64,000 bases of DNA from Trebouxia sp. TZW2008 (lineage: Eukaryota; Chlorophyta; Trebouxiophyceae; Trebouxiales; Trebouxiaceae), in the NCBI GenBank assembly GCA_002118135.1, contig BDIU01000139.1:124001-188000 (forward strand), read 5' to 3'. The first letter of the stretch is position 1, and each line of letters starts with the position of its first letter. A model generated the notes under the pieces. It made no database searches, was not told where the DNA came from, and was given only the letters and a program-made list of their open reading frames with translations. The position numbers and the translations under genes are program-made. Shown here piece after piece: positions 1 to 11,773 of the stretch.

Positions 1-52
1 GCCACTATATACTAAAGTGGTATGAACGAACACACTGCTCTGCATGGTGCAG

Positions 53-895
53 GTATACACCAATACAGGATCAGAGGCAGGCTTCAGAAAGATGAAGCGC
101 ATGTGGGACAGTCAGCCCTTCAAGCATCCTGCCACATTTGACACATTAGCTCTGGACCCAAATCTGAAGCAGGCAGTCATGCAGAAGCTGGACAGCTTCA
201 GCCAAGATGCAGAGTTTTACAGTCAGACAGGCAGAGCGCACAAAATGGGATTCTTCCTTTTCGGTCCCCCAGGCACTGGCAAAACCACCTTCATTGCTGC
301 TGTGGCAAACTACATGCAGTACAGCATATATGACTTGGACCTAACTGGAGTCTCAAGCAATCTGGACCTCAGATCACTGCTGACACAGATCACAGATAGG
401 GCAGTTGTGGTCATTGAAGACATTGACACTGTGGAGCTGCCAAACCGCACAAGTGTGCCTTCAATGGAGTCAGGGGGGGGCCCTGAACGAGGTGGGGGGC
501 GCAGAGGGGGGCGGGATGAGGATAGCAGGTCCAAGTTGACATTAGGAGGGGTTCTAAACTTTGCTGATGGCATCAGGTCATCATGTGGCTCAGAGCGCAT
601 CTTTATATTCACAACTAATCACCCAGAGCGCCTAGATCCAGCTCTGATTCGGCCTGGTCGCATGGACATGCACATTGAGCTGTCATACTGTACCTTTGAG
701 GTGTTCAGGAGCCTTTGTAAAACATATCTAGGTGTCACAGAGCATCCAACCATCAATGAGATTCAGGCTGTGCTCACTCCTGGTGCTAAGATAGCTCCTG
801 CAGATGTTACAGCAATTCTAGACGCCAACCGACGTGACCCAGAGAAAGCCCTCCAGCATTTGTTGGAGCATCTGCAGCTCAGAAGTTCAGCATAG
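53..895 (+). CDS. BCS1-like AAA ATPase, terminal exon (5' part outside window)
   Basis: This exon encodes the catalytic end of a plant-type BCS1/ASD AAA-ATPase, a family of membrane-anchored mitochondrial or ER chaperone-like ATPases. The exon appears to start after the acceptor TGGTGCAG at 45-52 and ends at the TAG at 893-895. Visible are the pre-AAA motif YTNTGS, HPATFDTLALDP, a Walker A (GPPGTGKT, about 263-286), a Walker B (VVVIEDID, about 400-426), the sensor segment FIFTTNHPERLDPALIRPGR and MDMHIELSYC, all typical of the family. A Gly/Arg-rich stretch (about residues 145-160 of the visible part) between Walker B and the LTLGGVLNF motif resembles the variable insertion of this family. 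The N-terminal membrane anchor and BCS1_N domain are not in the window. The family call is firm; the organelle and substrate are not known. Confidence 0.9.
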   Translation, partial: VYTNTGSEAGFRKMKRMWDSQPFKHPATFDTLALDPNLKQAVMQKLDSFSQDAEFYSQTGRAHKMGFFLFGPPGTGKTTFIAAVANYMQYSIYDLDLTGVSSNLDLRSLLTQITDRAVVVIEDIDTVELPNRTSVPSMESGGGPERGGGRRGGRDEDSRSKLTLGGVLNFADGIRSSCGSERIFIFTTNHPERLDPALIRPGRMDMHIELSYCTFEVFRSLCKTYLGVTEHPTINEIQAVLTPGAKIAPADVTAILDANRRDPEKALQHLLEHLQLRSSA

Positions 896-1826
896 CTGTG
901 TACTTTGTGAAAGTGTTTTGCTGCTGGTTGAAACTTGCAGCAATGAACATGCAGGGAGCATATGTATGCACTGCATTGTAGGATGCTTTGCTTAAAAAGG
1001 TATAGCAGCTTGTCCGATGTATTTTGAGCTGGTTGAGAGGCTAGATGAATGTAGCCGTGAAATTCGTGAAAGACACCAAACATTCTTGTTATTTGGTTTG
1101 CAAATCATGATCAGGAGAACTCTAGTTAGCTTTCGCCAAACATGTTTCACTTTACGTCCCTAGCTTAGGCCACCAGCTTGCTTGAAGATGCATTTTGGTC
1201 TCTTTGAAGTTCAAAATTACCCCACAGGCACATTGCGCATGCAAACACCACGCGTGCAAATATTCCACGTGCACATCAGGCATAGTTGCGCAAGATTTGT
1301 TAAATTCCAATGTGGTGTGGTAATTGATCAATGGCATACTGGCAAATCTCTTGTGTTTGTGCACCAGGCTTTTGCATGAGAAGTGAGCCCAGGATACATG
1401 CTTTAGCGCGCCACAAAGAACGGAAGCTGCAAGCAGTCGAACAAATTTGCCTTTTGCTGCATGCTGCCTATTACGGATCGTCCTTTGCATGCTTTGCTGC
1501 TCCCCTGTCAGCTGATTGCCCAATTGTTCCCATGATAGTCCGGAAGATCTTGTCTTGATCTTCTACAAGTGTGTTTTGAGACCATCAACTCCAGTTACCT
1601 CCGTGGTCGTCCAGTCGCACGCCTGCGACTGTTTGTGTTGAGACAAAATGGAGACGCTGTGACTGTGGTGCCGCTGGGCGTTCGCAAGTCTCGTCGCAAC
1701 CTAACATGCGTGGGCTTGAACGGGAACATCGAGCAAACCATGGAGAAATTACCGGCTGTTGGAGGTGAACGCAATGGCAAATTGTGCCACTGTCGTTTGC
1801 ACACTTGTGCCATCGCGTCGCTGAAC
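896..1826. other. Intergenic stretch between AAA ATPase and GARP gene
   Basis: It holds the 3' flank of the AAA gene and the presumed promoter and 5' UTR of the GARP gene. Short open frames on both strands show no recognisable domains and no consistent splice-phase partners. I see no RNA gene here. Confidence 0.5.
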
Positions 1827-4800
1827 ATGTCAACGCTCCTAATTTCGGTTGCAGCTGAGTTGATCACAACGCGGGACCCAGAGCACGAGCGCCATCAGAG
1901 CGAGGAGGTGGGACCTTGACAACATTGCGCTGTGTCGACACGCTTGTAGATCTGCAATCTTGAACAGATGTTCAAGCTGCTGAACTTGCATTCTCGTTCA
2001 GGCCTCTCCACCAGGATCAGAGACCTCACCTGCTCAAGGTCAACAGAAGCTGCCATCTGGTCCTGGCGCAAAAAATGCTATCCCATCATCAAATCAGCCA
2101 GGTATGCAGCAAATTTTATAACACAAACAAGCAACAATAGATATAGGAACGTCCTTGACTCTTTTGAGCTCAAAAATTGAACCTTGCAGGTGCTTTAGTG
2201 GCATCAGGACAACAAGATGTGAGCAGTGCTGGTCACGGAGCTCATGCTCAAAGCAAGCAGCAACCCAGTCTGCTTGGGGCTGCCAGTACTGGCACTGAGC
2301 AAACAGCTGAGGCGAAGCTGCTCAGCGCAGGGTCTGAGCACAGGTGTGTGCTTTCGTATGTTCACATGATGACTGTGCATGTCTGTAGTCTACATTGGTG
2401 TCTTGCACATACTGATTCATATTTGCAGTAGCCAATCTTCACTGGTATGCATGACATACGACAAGCATATGAGCAATGCGCATGAGACACAACGTCATGT
2501 CACTGATGGATTTGTCAGACACGCTTGCTAGGCAGGCTTTGGGACCCAGCAACTGTTTATACAAAGTCTTGTCTCACAGATTGGCTGCCCTGATTGCACT
2601 GAGTTTCATGCAGTGAGGCGCCCCACAAAGCGCAGACTGCTCAGCAGGTTCCCTCAGGGGCAGATCTGCCTGTCCCTGCCACATCAGCAGCTTCAGTCTG
2701 GCTGCCAGAGCTGACAGCTGTAGCTGAACAGCAGAGGCAGGCTCAAGCCAAAGCTGCTCAGCAACAGACTCAGCACACCCAAACCTCTGCAGCAGTGGAA
2801 CCTCCACAGCAGCCTGTTCAAGCACTCCAGCATCATGCGCCCCACACACAACCTTTACCCAACCAAGGACTGACCCAAGAGCAAGCTCAGGGCCCAAGCG
2901 GTAATCTGGCAGCTGTGGCGCATGCTGTGCATCAGGCTTCAGAACCAACTAGCAGTAGTCAGCCACAGCGACGGGATGCTGCAGCCCAGACGCATGCGCA
3001 TCAGCATCAGCAGGTGCAACAGCTGCAGCGAGATCCTGCAAGCGGCGCCACTGACTCTGGCGGGTATGTCTCAGATTGCTTGTGATCGCTGCTGGCGACG
3101 TTGCTCATGTCAAGGAAACCAGCATACCTCAGATTGCTCGTGATTGCTGCTGGCGATGTTGCTCATGTCAAGAAATTCCTGATAAGGCACTCACCAGCTA
3201 TGTGTAGTTGCCCATGATGCTTGAGTAGTCATGTGATGCATTGAGAGCAGTGTGGACAGATACCTGCCAGCCTTGCAACACAGGGAGAGGAGATATAGCC
3301 AACTTTGTAATCTCCGCATGCACCCACATGTTCAATGCACTGAAAATGGACTCTGATCACATGCAGGGAGGGCAGTGGGGATGAAAGCAGTGAGAGGCTG
3401 GGGGACAGCCGAGGGGCCAAGAAGCCACGCCTGGTGTGGACCGCTGAGCTGCATGCCCGCTTCATGAATGCTGTCAACCACTTGGTGAGATGCTTGTAAT
3501 GCCCAACTGGACCATGCCATGCAACAATGCAGACCCTGCATGCTTCCTGACTGCTGTCTATGGTACTCCAGTGCGCTTCAGCTGCACATCAGAGTGATCA
3601 CCTAGTTTGGCGGCCTAAATGAATGAAGCCAAGCAGACTCTATAGTTGTGCCTTTTGGTGGTACCTGTGGAGATTGTCATTACTTGCTTTGGTCTCTGCT
3701 CAAGCATGCTAGAGAACAGTCAAGCCTTTATGTTTGCAGTAGGATCACAGTTCTGGAACAAAGCCACGTGTACACATGGGCCAGCAGGGACCGACAATCC
3801 ACTGCAGCAGCTTAGTCCATAGTTGCTGAATAGGGAGATCATGTCATACTTCACAAAGTGCTGCCCTGACGCATAGAAGCACCACTGTTGGTGGCTCATT
3901 CTAAGTATTGAAGAGCCATGAGGGCTCATCTGCATTGGCTCCACAATGGCTCCACAATGGTTGTTTGAATGCATTTCATCGCTTCTGTACACACCCTTCC
4001 AGGATCAGGATGTCTCACTAGCAAGCATGGGAATTGTGATGATGACAATTGTGTGTTTGCACAGGGTGTGAAGAATGCAGTGCCCAAAACCATTCTTCAG
4101 CTGATGAATGTGGATGGCATGACACGTGAGAATGTGGCCAGTCACCTGCAAAAGTACCGCCTGTACCTCAAGAAGCTGGGTGGCTACCCTGCAAATGCCA
4201 AAACCAGCCCTGAGGCTTTGCAGCAAGTGCAGCAGGTACAGGCCCTAGCTGCACAATAGTGTGTATGGCATCCATTTGACTGCTTCACGGCACTGATGTC
4301 TACCTGGACTGCTGTAGGTCTTTTGCCTGTGCAGATGCAGCTTCTGCAGGGTTGTATGCAGACAATTTGGGACTATGGACTGTCTGAAGCAATCGCCGCG
4401 TACGCTGACAGCATACACAGCTTATTTGTCATGCCAGCATTGCTACACAGCCGTGTGTAAGGCACCATCTTTGTGCACATATTTGTGTGCATTCTCTGGC
4501 GTGTTGTGTCATTTGGTTGTATCTGGTCCATGTCATTGTCAGCTGTCATGTGATTGTGCAATACAGCACAGACTGCTGCTAGAGCCCATTGTATGTCATG
4601 CATGTTGTGTTTCACAGCATTGCTCGATGCTGACATGATTGTCTTTTTCATGCAGCAAGCATTGCAGCAGCAAGCGCATGAAGCCATGCAGCAAAGGCTG
4701 AATGCCATGCAAGGCATGCCGACCCACAACATGAACCAGGGCTATTTTGGTAAGCAATTTAGACAAGGCTCAGGCTGCAAACATCATGTTGTCAAAGCAT

Positions 4801-6678
4801 CCTGTCAGTGCTCATAATCTGACAGCTGCATTTTCATGAAACAAAGTCATGCAAGATGGTCTGTGTGAAAGCAAGCCGAAAGCCTGCTACTTGTACAGTT
4901 GTGTCTGCAAGCTGAGCATGATGTGCACCTGGACATGGCCAAGACAACAGAAGTTTGGAATAAGCACCACACCTGCATTGCAAGATCTTCACTATCTGTC
5001 CATTGCAAGTCAGAGCGTAGACCCTGTGACTGACTTCTGAGCGATGTAGTCGCTGGTTTTGCTTCCAATGGCAATTCCTGCCATCATGTTGCTGTCTTTG
5101 CAGCATCGCACTTTGAGCTGCACACACAGTGTGGTTCTGTAGAGACCATGCAAAGTGTTCACACAGCACTTTACAGAAGAGATGAGTTTGACCTTTAACT
5201 CACTTGTCATCGCTGTGTCTCAGGCCCTTCAACTCTGACATACGCGCATGGCGTGGGAGGGGCAGGTCCAGCAGAGCCCTTCCAGCAAGGGCTTCAAGGC
5301 CAAGCTGCTGCCCCTGCAGGATGGTTTCCCAACCCTCCACCTGGTGAGTGATCTGTCTTTTCATGTGTCAGCTTGATGAGTCTGCATTCTTGTCATGCTC
5401 AGTATCTCATTGGTGCAGGTTCTTGATTCATACACAATTCCGCTGCTGGGCGCGTACTGCCTCTCAGGGTCTGGGTTGTGTTGCTGCTGGGATGACTCAC
5501 TGCCTGAAGAAATCTCGGTGCTTTGGCTAATCTTGTTCATACTGATTGTCTTTGCTGCAGAAGACCTTGCATACACTGTGTTACGGCGTCCTAAACAAAC
5601 AGGGGTCCTTCCCCTATTAAAACAAATCTGTTGTGATCAGTGAGCAAGCTCAACTTGCGCTGCAGGTCAGCAAGGCTTTGAGGGTCAGAGAGGCCCAGCA
5701 ATGCAGCAGATGGCGTCAGCCTATGGGCTCTTGCAGCCCAGAGGGGTACCTGCCTCAGGACAAGCTGGAGCCGGCCATTATGTTCAACAAGTCGGTCAAG
5801 CGCCGTGGTCCACAGGTACGACTGCATTGTCACTTGGGGAATGCAAGATCAGTCACAACTCAGCCCAAGAGTTGCACAGTGCAAGCAAGGTGTTGCTTGT
5901 GCCAGATGCTGTTTTATGTACAACCTGTAGCATTTTGATGCTGCATGTAGACCGAGCTTTGCCATGAGCCAACATTGGCGCTAGTTGACCATCAGCGCTG
6001 AGCAGCAAGCAACACACTGTAATTTGAGGATATCACTGGGCAGCTGCTGTCCCCTGTCAGCAATTTGCAAACCCAGCATAGGCTGCAAAGGTGTAAACAA
6101 CAGTGCTGAATAACAGAGTACAGCAGCTACAATCAACAGTGTGTGTCTGTCACTACCTGCCCAACTGCATGTTTACATTGCTTGAGAAACGCTCAGGCAA
6201 GATCTCGTTGAGTCAATCTGACAAATCCGTCTTCTGACATTGAAAAAAATGACATGCTGAAGGCATCTGTTATCTTCTCTGCGTATGGCTTGACAACAGG
6301 TGGCTTCTGCCGTCGCTAGAAGTGCTGACACTGTATTGTAAATTTGAGCACGGAATGTCACCAAGCCCTATACCTGTAACACAGTCCACATCATGTGCCT
6401 TAGGTTGGGGAGGAGCTGGTGCTTCACAATCAGGAGCCTGGAGTATGCCTGGAAGGGCTCAGATGGAGGGACTGCAGGGGCATCTGGGGGTTCAGCCGGG
6501 GGTCCAGCCCAGGCCGTATCCCCCACGTGCTATGTTTGCCCATGAGGATGAGGCAGCTGGACAGTTCGATGCTGCTGAGGGTGCCAAGACAGGGAGTGAT
6601 GTTTCCTCTGGTCAGGTGCCAGATGCTTTGGCGCATTTGCTGTCTGCTGCAGAAGCTGCCAGCTCGGAAGGGAAGTGA
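1827..6678 (+). CDS. GARP (MYB-like) transcription factor of the LUX/PCL1 type
   Basis: Ten exons join in phase: 1827-1907, 2002-2101, 2190-2343, 2614-3063, 3367-3484, 4065-4235, 4656-4749, 5224-5343, 5666-5815, 6404-6678 (570 aa). The DNA-binding GARP domain spans exons 5-6 (about residues 280-341). It starts with [15 protein letters not shown], continues with [20 protein letters not shown] and ends [19 protein letters not shown], the hallmark of plant PCL1/LUX ARRHYTHMO and of the Chlamydomonas ROC15/ROC75 group. Flanks are Gln/Ala/Gly-rich and probably disordered. No response-regulator receiver domain is seen, so a type-B ARR is unlikely. By family it would act in the nucleus and could belong to the circadian system; that role is inferred. 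The first exon (start at ATG 1827) is the least certain part. Confidence 0.85.
3064..3172 (+). repeat. Two-copy tandem duplication starting at a splice donor
   Basis: Intron 4 of the GARP gene begins with a segment of about 55 bp (containing CTCAGATTGCTTGTGATC and CTGGCGACGTTGCTCATGTC) that is repeated at once with a few changes. Only the first copy carries the donor GTATGT. It resembles the splice-site-anchored duplications seen more strongly elsewhere in the window. Confidence 0.7.
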
Positions 6679-7719
6679 GCTTGCGGCTGTAGTCATGTTT
6701 TGTCCAGTTACAGTAAGTGCAAGTTAATGCTAAGAAGATGCTGTACATCAATTTTGATGCTGAAAAAGAGCAAGTTTGATCTGGTTTCCGCTGCTGCTCC
6801 TGATGATGATAATGATAATGACGATGATGATTTTATTTTGGCTTTGATCAGAGTTTGTCTGAGGATGATGCATGTTACAGTGAAGCAGTCTTGCCAGTTT
6901 GTGGATGAACGAGAAGAGAACTTGAAAGTAGTTTCAGTAGTTGCTCAAGTTAAGCGCTGTACTTGTATGAACGCTTTTTTGCTTCCTCAAATACATGTAT
7001 GCTCTTTCACGCCTGGTCTAGGCCGTCATTAGCGTAGCATAGGTTGTTCCAGGTGGCTTACCAGTGTATATCAGCCGATTGCCACAAGAGCGCTATGTCT
7101 AGTCCAGTCAATATTGGGGACTTGCTAAGAATGCAGGCTATAGCGAACGTGCTGTTTGGACGAGCCAAGGGCTGCAAATTTTGATGCAAAGACTTTGTGA
7201 GCTGGAGAGCCCTGAGCACAGTCCTTGCATGCCAGTGCATCACAAACACGTCTTTAGCCAGCACCTGGTGCTTGCAAAGCGCATGTTCATAACGATACCA
7301 CAGCTTTGTACTGATTTGGCACACTCTCAAGTGATTTCATTATGAGGTGGAAGCATGCTCAACTGTAGAGCGACCATGTCTTCAAGCCCCCTGCTTGGTA
7401 GCAATGTGTACTTATGTGACATGAAACAAGAGAATCCTACGTGTGCATTCTTCCTGGCTTGGGTACCCATCAAACCCCAAGGGGGTGACCCCTGTCTGAA
7501 AGGCCAGACCTGGCAAACAACCCCCAAGCCTTCAACGCGACTGAATGCCTCACTTACACCAAATTGTCCGCCAGGAGTGAAGATGCAATTTTGATAATTC
7601 TCTCTGCCGCGTCCCAGGTGGTGCACATGCGCTAGCTCTACTTCTTGTGTACATACTTCTTGTGATCTCACTCAGAGCTGCCTGCTCAGCTTGACTTGGG
7701 CTTCGCAGGTGCATCAAGA
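6679..7719. other. Intergenic stretch, no gene seen
   Basis: This holds the 3' flank of the GARP gene and the upstream region of the F-box gene. A short GATGAT-rich simple tract lies near 6800-6835. No open frame here has a recognisable domain. Confidence 0.5.
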
Positions 7720-9546
7720 ATGCGCACTTCACACTGGTCCGCGCTCCCGCATGGCGTATTGAGGCATGTCTTTGAGTTGCAACCAAACGCCTTAGACAAT
7801 ACTGCTGCTTCCGCAACCTGTAAGGCATGGCAAGCAGCTCTACACGGCAGCGAAGCTAGTTCGGTGACTTTACAAGCTGTTACAGACAACGAAGAGCAGC
7901 GTTGGCAGCGTTTTCTGTCTTCGAGGTCCGGCATCGACAGCCTCAAGCTGGTGCGTGCAGCGCCTTGCTCTTTCAGCCGTGACACCAACTGCTGGTTGAT
8001 ACAAAGGTCAGACGACGTAGCACAAGCCACAATGGACAGCATCCCAACAGCCTGTCGAGCCCTTACACTCAGCGAGTTCTGTTCTCACTATTTGTCGCAT
8101 TATGTCTCCAAATGCCCTCAGCTGGAGCAGCTCACATTTGAGTGCAATTCTCTTCAGTTCGATAATACCTACAGCATACAGATGATCCCACACTTGACCC
8201 TCCTGAATCGCCTGACAGAGCTGACAGTCAGGATGCGCAATGACATCCTGGGAATCACATTCAACGACCTGATCCAGAGGTGCCCCGACTCTCTGCAGAG
8301 TCTGAACCTACATGGCTTTGGCTATACTGGGGCAGAAGACGAGCAACAATTTCCTGTGCAGAGCCTGCATCTACTGCAGCACCACCTTCCCGCTTTGACC
8401 CAGTTGCATATGACAGGCAGCTTGCTTTGGATTGTTGAAGACATTACATGCCTCAGCAAGCTCCAGAGTCTCACTCTGGCAAAGAGTTTAGTGTATGTAC
8501 AGGAAACTCTGGAAATCGAGCTACTGACAGCCCTGACCTTTCTAGATTTGAGTGACAGTCTGATAGACGGCACTGGTGTCGGCACCTTGGGTACTTTCAC
8601 AGCATGGCCAAGTCTACGTGTTCTGAAAATCAAAGGGTGCAGCCTCTTTAGATCACAAACCAGCATGGACTTTGCCATGGTCCAGGAAGCACACGTCTCT
8701 TCCTCGCTTTTTTATGCCAGAGTTGACGTGAGAACATTGCAGTTGCATGCCTCTTTACATCAGTCCATTGGGTCAATGCCAATTTGGTGCTTGGGTTGCC
8801 AAAGTTGTATAGTCTCAGTCAAACTTTCTCTGTCCCAAGATTCACCACAGGCAGCCCTTGAGGAGCTGTGTATGCTTCCCAAGCTGTGTCACCTTGACTT
8901 ATACGTCGCAGACCCACAGCTCAATCATCTGCCACAGCAAGCATTTAAACCAGTATTACCCTTGCAGCTGACCAGTCTGCATGTCAGGGGTCTTGCTTGT
9001 ACTAACCTTGACTTGCATCACCTGACATGTTTGATTAGCCTCAACCTCTCAAACATTGATACCGCTGGCGGTTTGGGGTACATTGCTTTTCCAGCTGGAT
9101 TACAGGCACTTACATTTGTGGGCAGTAGCCTGTTTGGACAAGCTGTTCGGCACAACCTGCTTGATTTAGCTGGTCTTGTTGAAGTCACGCTACAACCCCA
9201 TTTTCAAAGTGGAAATAAACTCATTGGAAACTTTGTAGAGAGCTGGCACCCAACTTTGCCTCGTCTTCCAGCCTGTGTGACTCATTTGACTGTACATGAG
9301 TCAATCTTTGGAGGCTTACCATGTTCACACACATGGGACTGGACTGCCTTAGCTTACTGCCTTAGATTACAGCATCTTACTTTCAGCAATAAGCAGTTTC
9401 TGGAGAGGTCTAGAAAGTTGCAAATGATCATGCGTACTTTACCTTGCTTGCTTGTTGTAGATTATGACTTTGCACAAGACGTTGTGGGACAGAAAGCCAC
9501 ACTTGTACGTACCAGATTACCACAGTTTGATGCCAATCCTGTATAG
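7720..9546 (+). CDS. F-box/leucine-rich-repeat-like protein, single exon
   Basis: One uninterrupted reading frame of 608 codons from ATG 7720 to TAG 9544-9546; an in-frame TGA lies just upstream at 7693. The N-terminus (about residues 5-40, with ALPHGVLRHVF, then ATCKAWQAAL) matches the F-box pattern: a Leu-Pro start, a hydrophobic helix and a conserved Cys-x-x-W region. The rest is a series of imperfect leucine-rich repeats of plant F-box/RNI style, e.g. LQSLNLHGFG, LTFLDLSDSL, LISLNLSNID. By family it would be a substrate adaptor of an SCF (SKP1-CUL1) ubiquitin ligase; the substrate is unknown. The absence of introns is unusual in this intron-rich window and may point to a retrocopy origin, but the frame is intact. 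Confidence 0.8.
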   Translation: MRTSHWSALPHGVLRHVFELQPNALDNTAASATCKAWQAALHGSEASSVTLQAVTDNEEQRWQRFLSSRSGIDSLKLVRAAPCSFSRDTNCWLIQRSDDVAQATMDSIPTACRALTLSEFCSHYLSHYVSKCPQLEQLTFECNSLQFDNTYSIQMIPHLTLLNRLTELTVRMRNDILGITFNDLIQRCPDSLQSLNLHGFGYTGAEDEQQFPVQSLHLLQHHLPALTQLHMTGSLLWIVEDITCLSKLQSLTLAKSLVYVQETLEIELLTALTFLDLSDSLIDGTGVGTLGTFTAWPSLRVLKIKGCSLFRSQTSMDFAMVQEAHVSSSLFYARVDVRTLQLHASLHQSIGSMPIWCLGCQSCIVSVKLSLSQDSPQAALEELCMLPKLCHLDLYVADPQLNHLPQQAFKPVLPLQLTSLHVRGLACTNLDLHHLTCLISLNLSNIDTAGGLGYIAFPAGLQALTFVGSSLFGQAVRHNLLDLAGLVEVTLQPHFQSGNKLIGNFVESWHPTLPRLPACVTHLTVHESIFGGLPCSHTWDWTALAYCLRLQHLTFSNKQFLERSRKLQMIMRTLPCLLVVDYDFAQDVVGQKATLVRTRLPQFDANPV

Positions 9547-10210
9547 TTCATTGCGCTTGCATACTAGGTCCCTAGTCTTGATGTTAACCATTGCCTTAAT
9601 CATTGAGATAGATGCATTGCTGTTACAGAGCACGTATGGGATAAAAGCATTGCTAGCTAGATGGCGAGGTGCTAATTCCTCACACTGCTACAATTGCTCC
9701 GCATTCCCTGCTGCTAGTAGCTACAATAATGCTGAAGTTGCCACATGTACTGCAAACATTGTGCGCTTTGCGCATGTATGTACATATACATGCATGCTTT
9801 CTTTGCATGTTCAGCTGAATGTTGATCAGCATTGCTTCACAAGTCAGCAGACCTAGCTGCATCCACAGGGCCTGCTCAAGGCATATTTGCAAGGGAGTGT
9901 TCCACCTAGACCACACTCACAGCACTGCACAGTCACAGCACACTATGCCACTGGATTCATCATTGGACACAGCCTCCGCTGAAAGACAGCAACAGACAGT
10001 AGGACCGCTCAACGACGCTTAAGCTCAAGGTTGACAGCACAATTTTTCGAAGCTACACTGCAGGATTGCAACGCAATAGCTGCACTACATGCTGCAGGAT
10101 AACTGTGAGGTAGTCATCTGCGCACAAATGCAGGAAATGGACTTGAAAGCAGGCTGCGCTCCTCTGCTAGTTTCTGGCACATTTTCTTTGCTGCTAACAT
10201 TGCCAAGAGC
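9547..10210. other. Convergent 3' region between F-box and USP genes
   Basis: Only the presumed 3' UTRs of the two convergent genes. I see no coding exon or structured RNA. Confidence 0.5.
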
Positions 10211-11487
10211 TCAGCACAAGGACGCTGCAGCTAATGACGTCGCTGATGGTGGGATGATGCATATGGGTCTGCTGCTGGTATGCGTCGTGTTTGATGACGT
10301 TGAACCTGACCAAAACTCCTGCAGCCGCACATGACATAGGTCGCAACAAGTGTAGCACAGATGCTCTACAGCATGACAGACAACAGATCTTGCACATGCG
10401 CAGGCTTTGGCAAAGCCAGTCAATTTGGCAAATCTGTATGCATCAAGCTGTGGACTGTATTGACAGAGATGTGCAGCTCGTTTTCAGCACCAATAACCAG
10501 ATGCCAGCGTTTGATACTGTTGGCATGTCATGCAATTTTGAGTTGTCGGTTCACCTGAAAGCCTGTTTTACCATGGCTAGCCATGACAATGCATGCAGCA
10601 TCTAGCTCTTCTGCTTTTTCATTGATCAGCTTTGCTAAGTGGTCAGTTTCTGTGCCAGCCACAGCCACGTGCACCTGCATGTCAGGATCTGAAGTTGCAC
10701 CCTTTCCCAAGCACAATATGCCCAAGCATGGAATCTGAATCTGTTTTTGACTTTGGAGCACATGTATGCACTCTACACAGCAATTTTCCCATATTGGCAT
10801 CCGAGTTTAACATGCATGCAAGGAGGTTTGCATATTGGCCTGGCATGGGATTGACCTGGCAAGGGATTCTGGAGGCCTTCAATTGCTTGGTGAAGCGTTT
10901 CCTGATCATTTTGACTGCATCATCCACCTGAGAATCATTGAATTTCACCCCAATACTATTGGCAAAGCACTGACTGGATTGTTGAGGACCACAAGCGATA
11001 GTATTGCAGACTTATGCATTAGATGCTGCAAACTGGTGCTTATCTTACCTCTTCCTGCTCAGCATCATCATCTGGAGGTACATACATCCCAGGCCAGACA
11101 TGTATCATGCTAGGCTCAGGGACAACATGCAACAGATGTATTGCATCACCTGCACATAGTCTAGACTATGTTGATTTGCTGACTTCAGATGTTGTTGCCT
11201 TGAGAAGCGCAAGTGTGTGGACAAAGGCGACGCACCGTTTCTGTACATGTTGGTGGCTGCCCAGTGGCAAGCTTGCTCTGATTCCTATGATCAAAAGCTG
11301 AAAGGTCGACGACCTTGACTTCAACATGATGCAGGGTTCGCTCTCTAGCATCGCTTACATCGGTATCATCAACAGGCAGCAGCAAAGCCCGCTGTCCCGC
11401 GGGACGCTTGGCGATTTGTTGTACCGTCACCTCCTGCTGCGGAGGGGGTACTACAGCGCCCTCTCTTTGTTCTGTGACTTGTGGCAT
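10211..11487 (-). CDS. Universal stress protein (USP) domain protein
   Basis: Six minus-strand exons join in phase: 11487-11359, 11284-11236, 11149-11049, 10927-10856, 10674-10555, 10318-10211 (192 aa). After a Pro/Gln-rich leader of about 30 residues the USP fold is clear: ALLLPVDDTD (strand 1), QACHWAATNMYR (helix 1), DAIHLLHVVPEP (strand 2), then VHVAVAG, an Ala/Glu helix, and ACIVMASHGKTGFQEFWSGS. The last segment fits the ATP-binding pattern G-2x-G-9x-G(S/T) with Ala in place of the first Gly. ICIIPP forms the final strand. By family it is a soluble ATP-binding stress or signalling protein. It is divergently paired with the gene at 11774 across 286 bp. Confidence 0.85.
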
Positions 11488-11773
11488 GGTCTGCCAAGCA
11501 GGGCAAAACGATGGCGTTTGAGTTAGGGCGTGATCGCGACAGTCTAATGATCAGACGGGCTTGCGCAACGAAGTAAGTGGCAAAGCCAGTCTCTCGATTG
11601 CTGAGTGGTTTCGGAGCGTGTCATGGGCAGCACGATAGGTCTGTCTCGTTCACAGTTGCGTTCTCAGCCTGCATCGTGCATGTGAAAGCTTTGATTCTGT
11701 CAGATAGTAAAGAACGTTGACGACACATGTCGAAAGAGGCTTGTAGAGACTCCTGAGCTGCTTTTGATATCAG
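11488..11773. promoter_or_regulatory. Probable bidirectional promoter (USP / helical-repeat gene)
   Basis: 286 bp separate two divergent start codons, so both promoters must lie here or overlap 5' UTRs. This is inferred from layout; no specific factor site is claimed. Confidence 0.5.
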
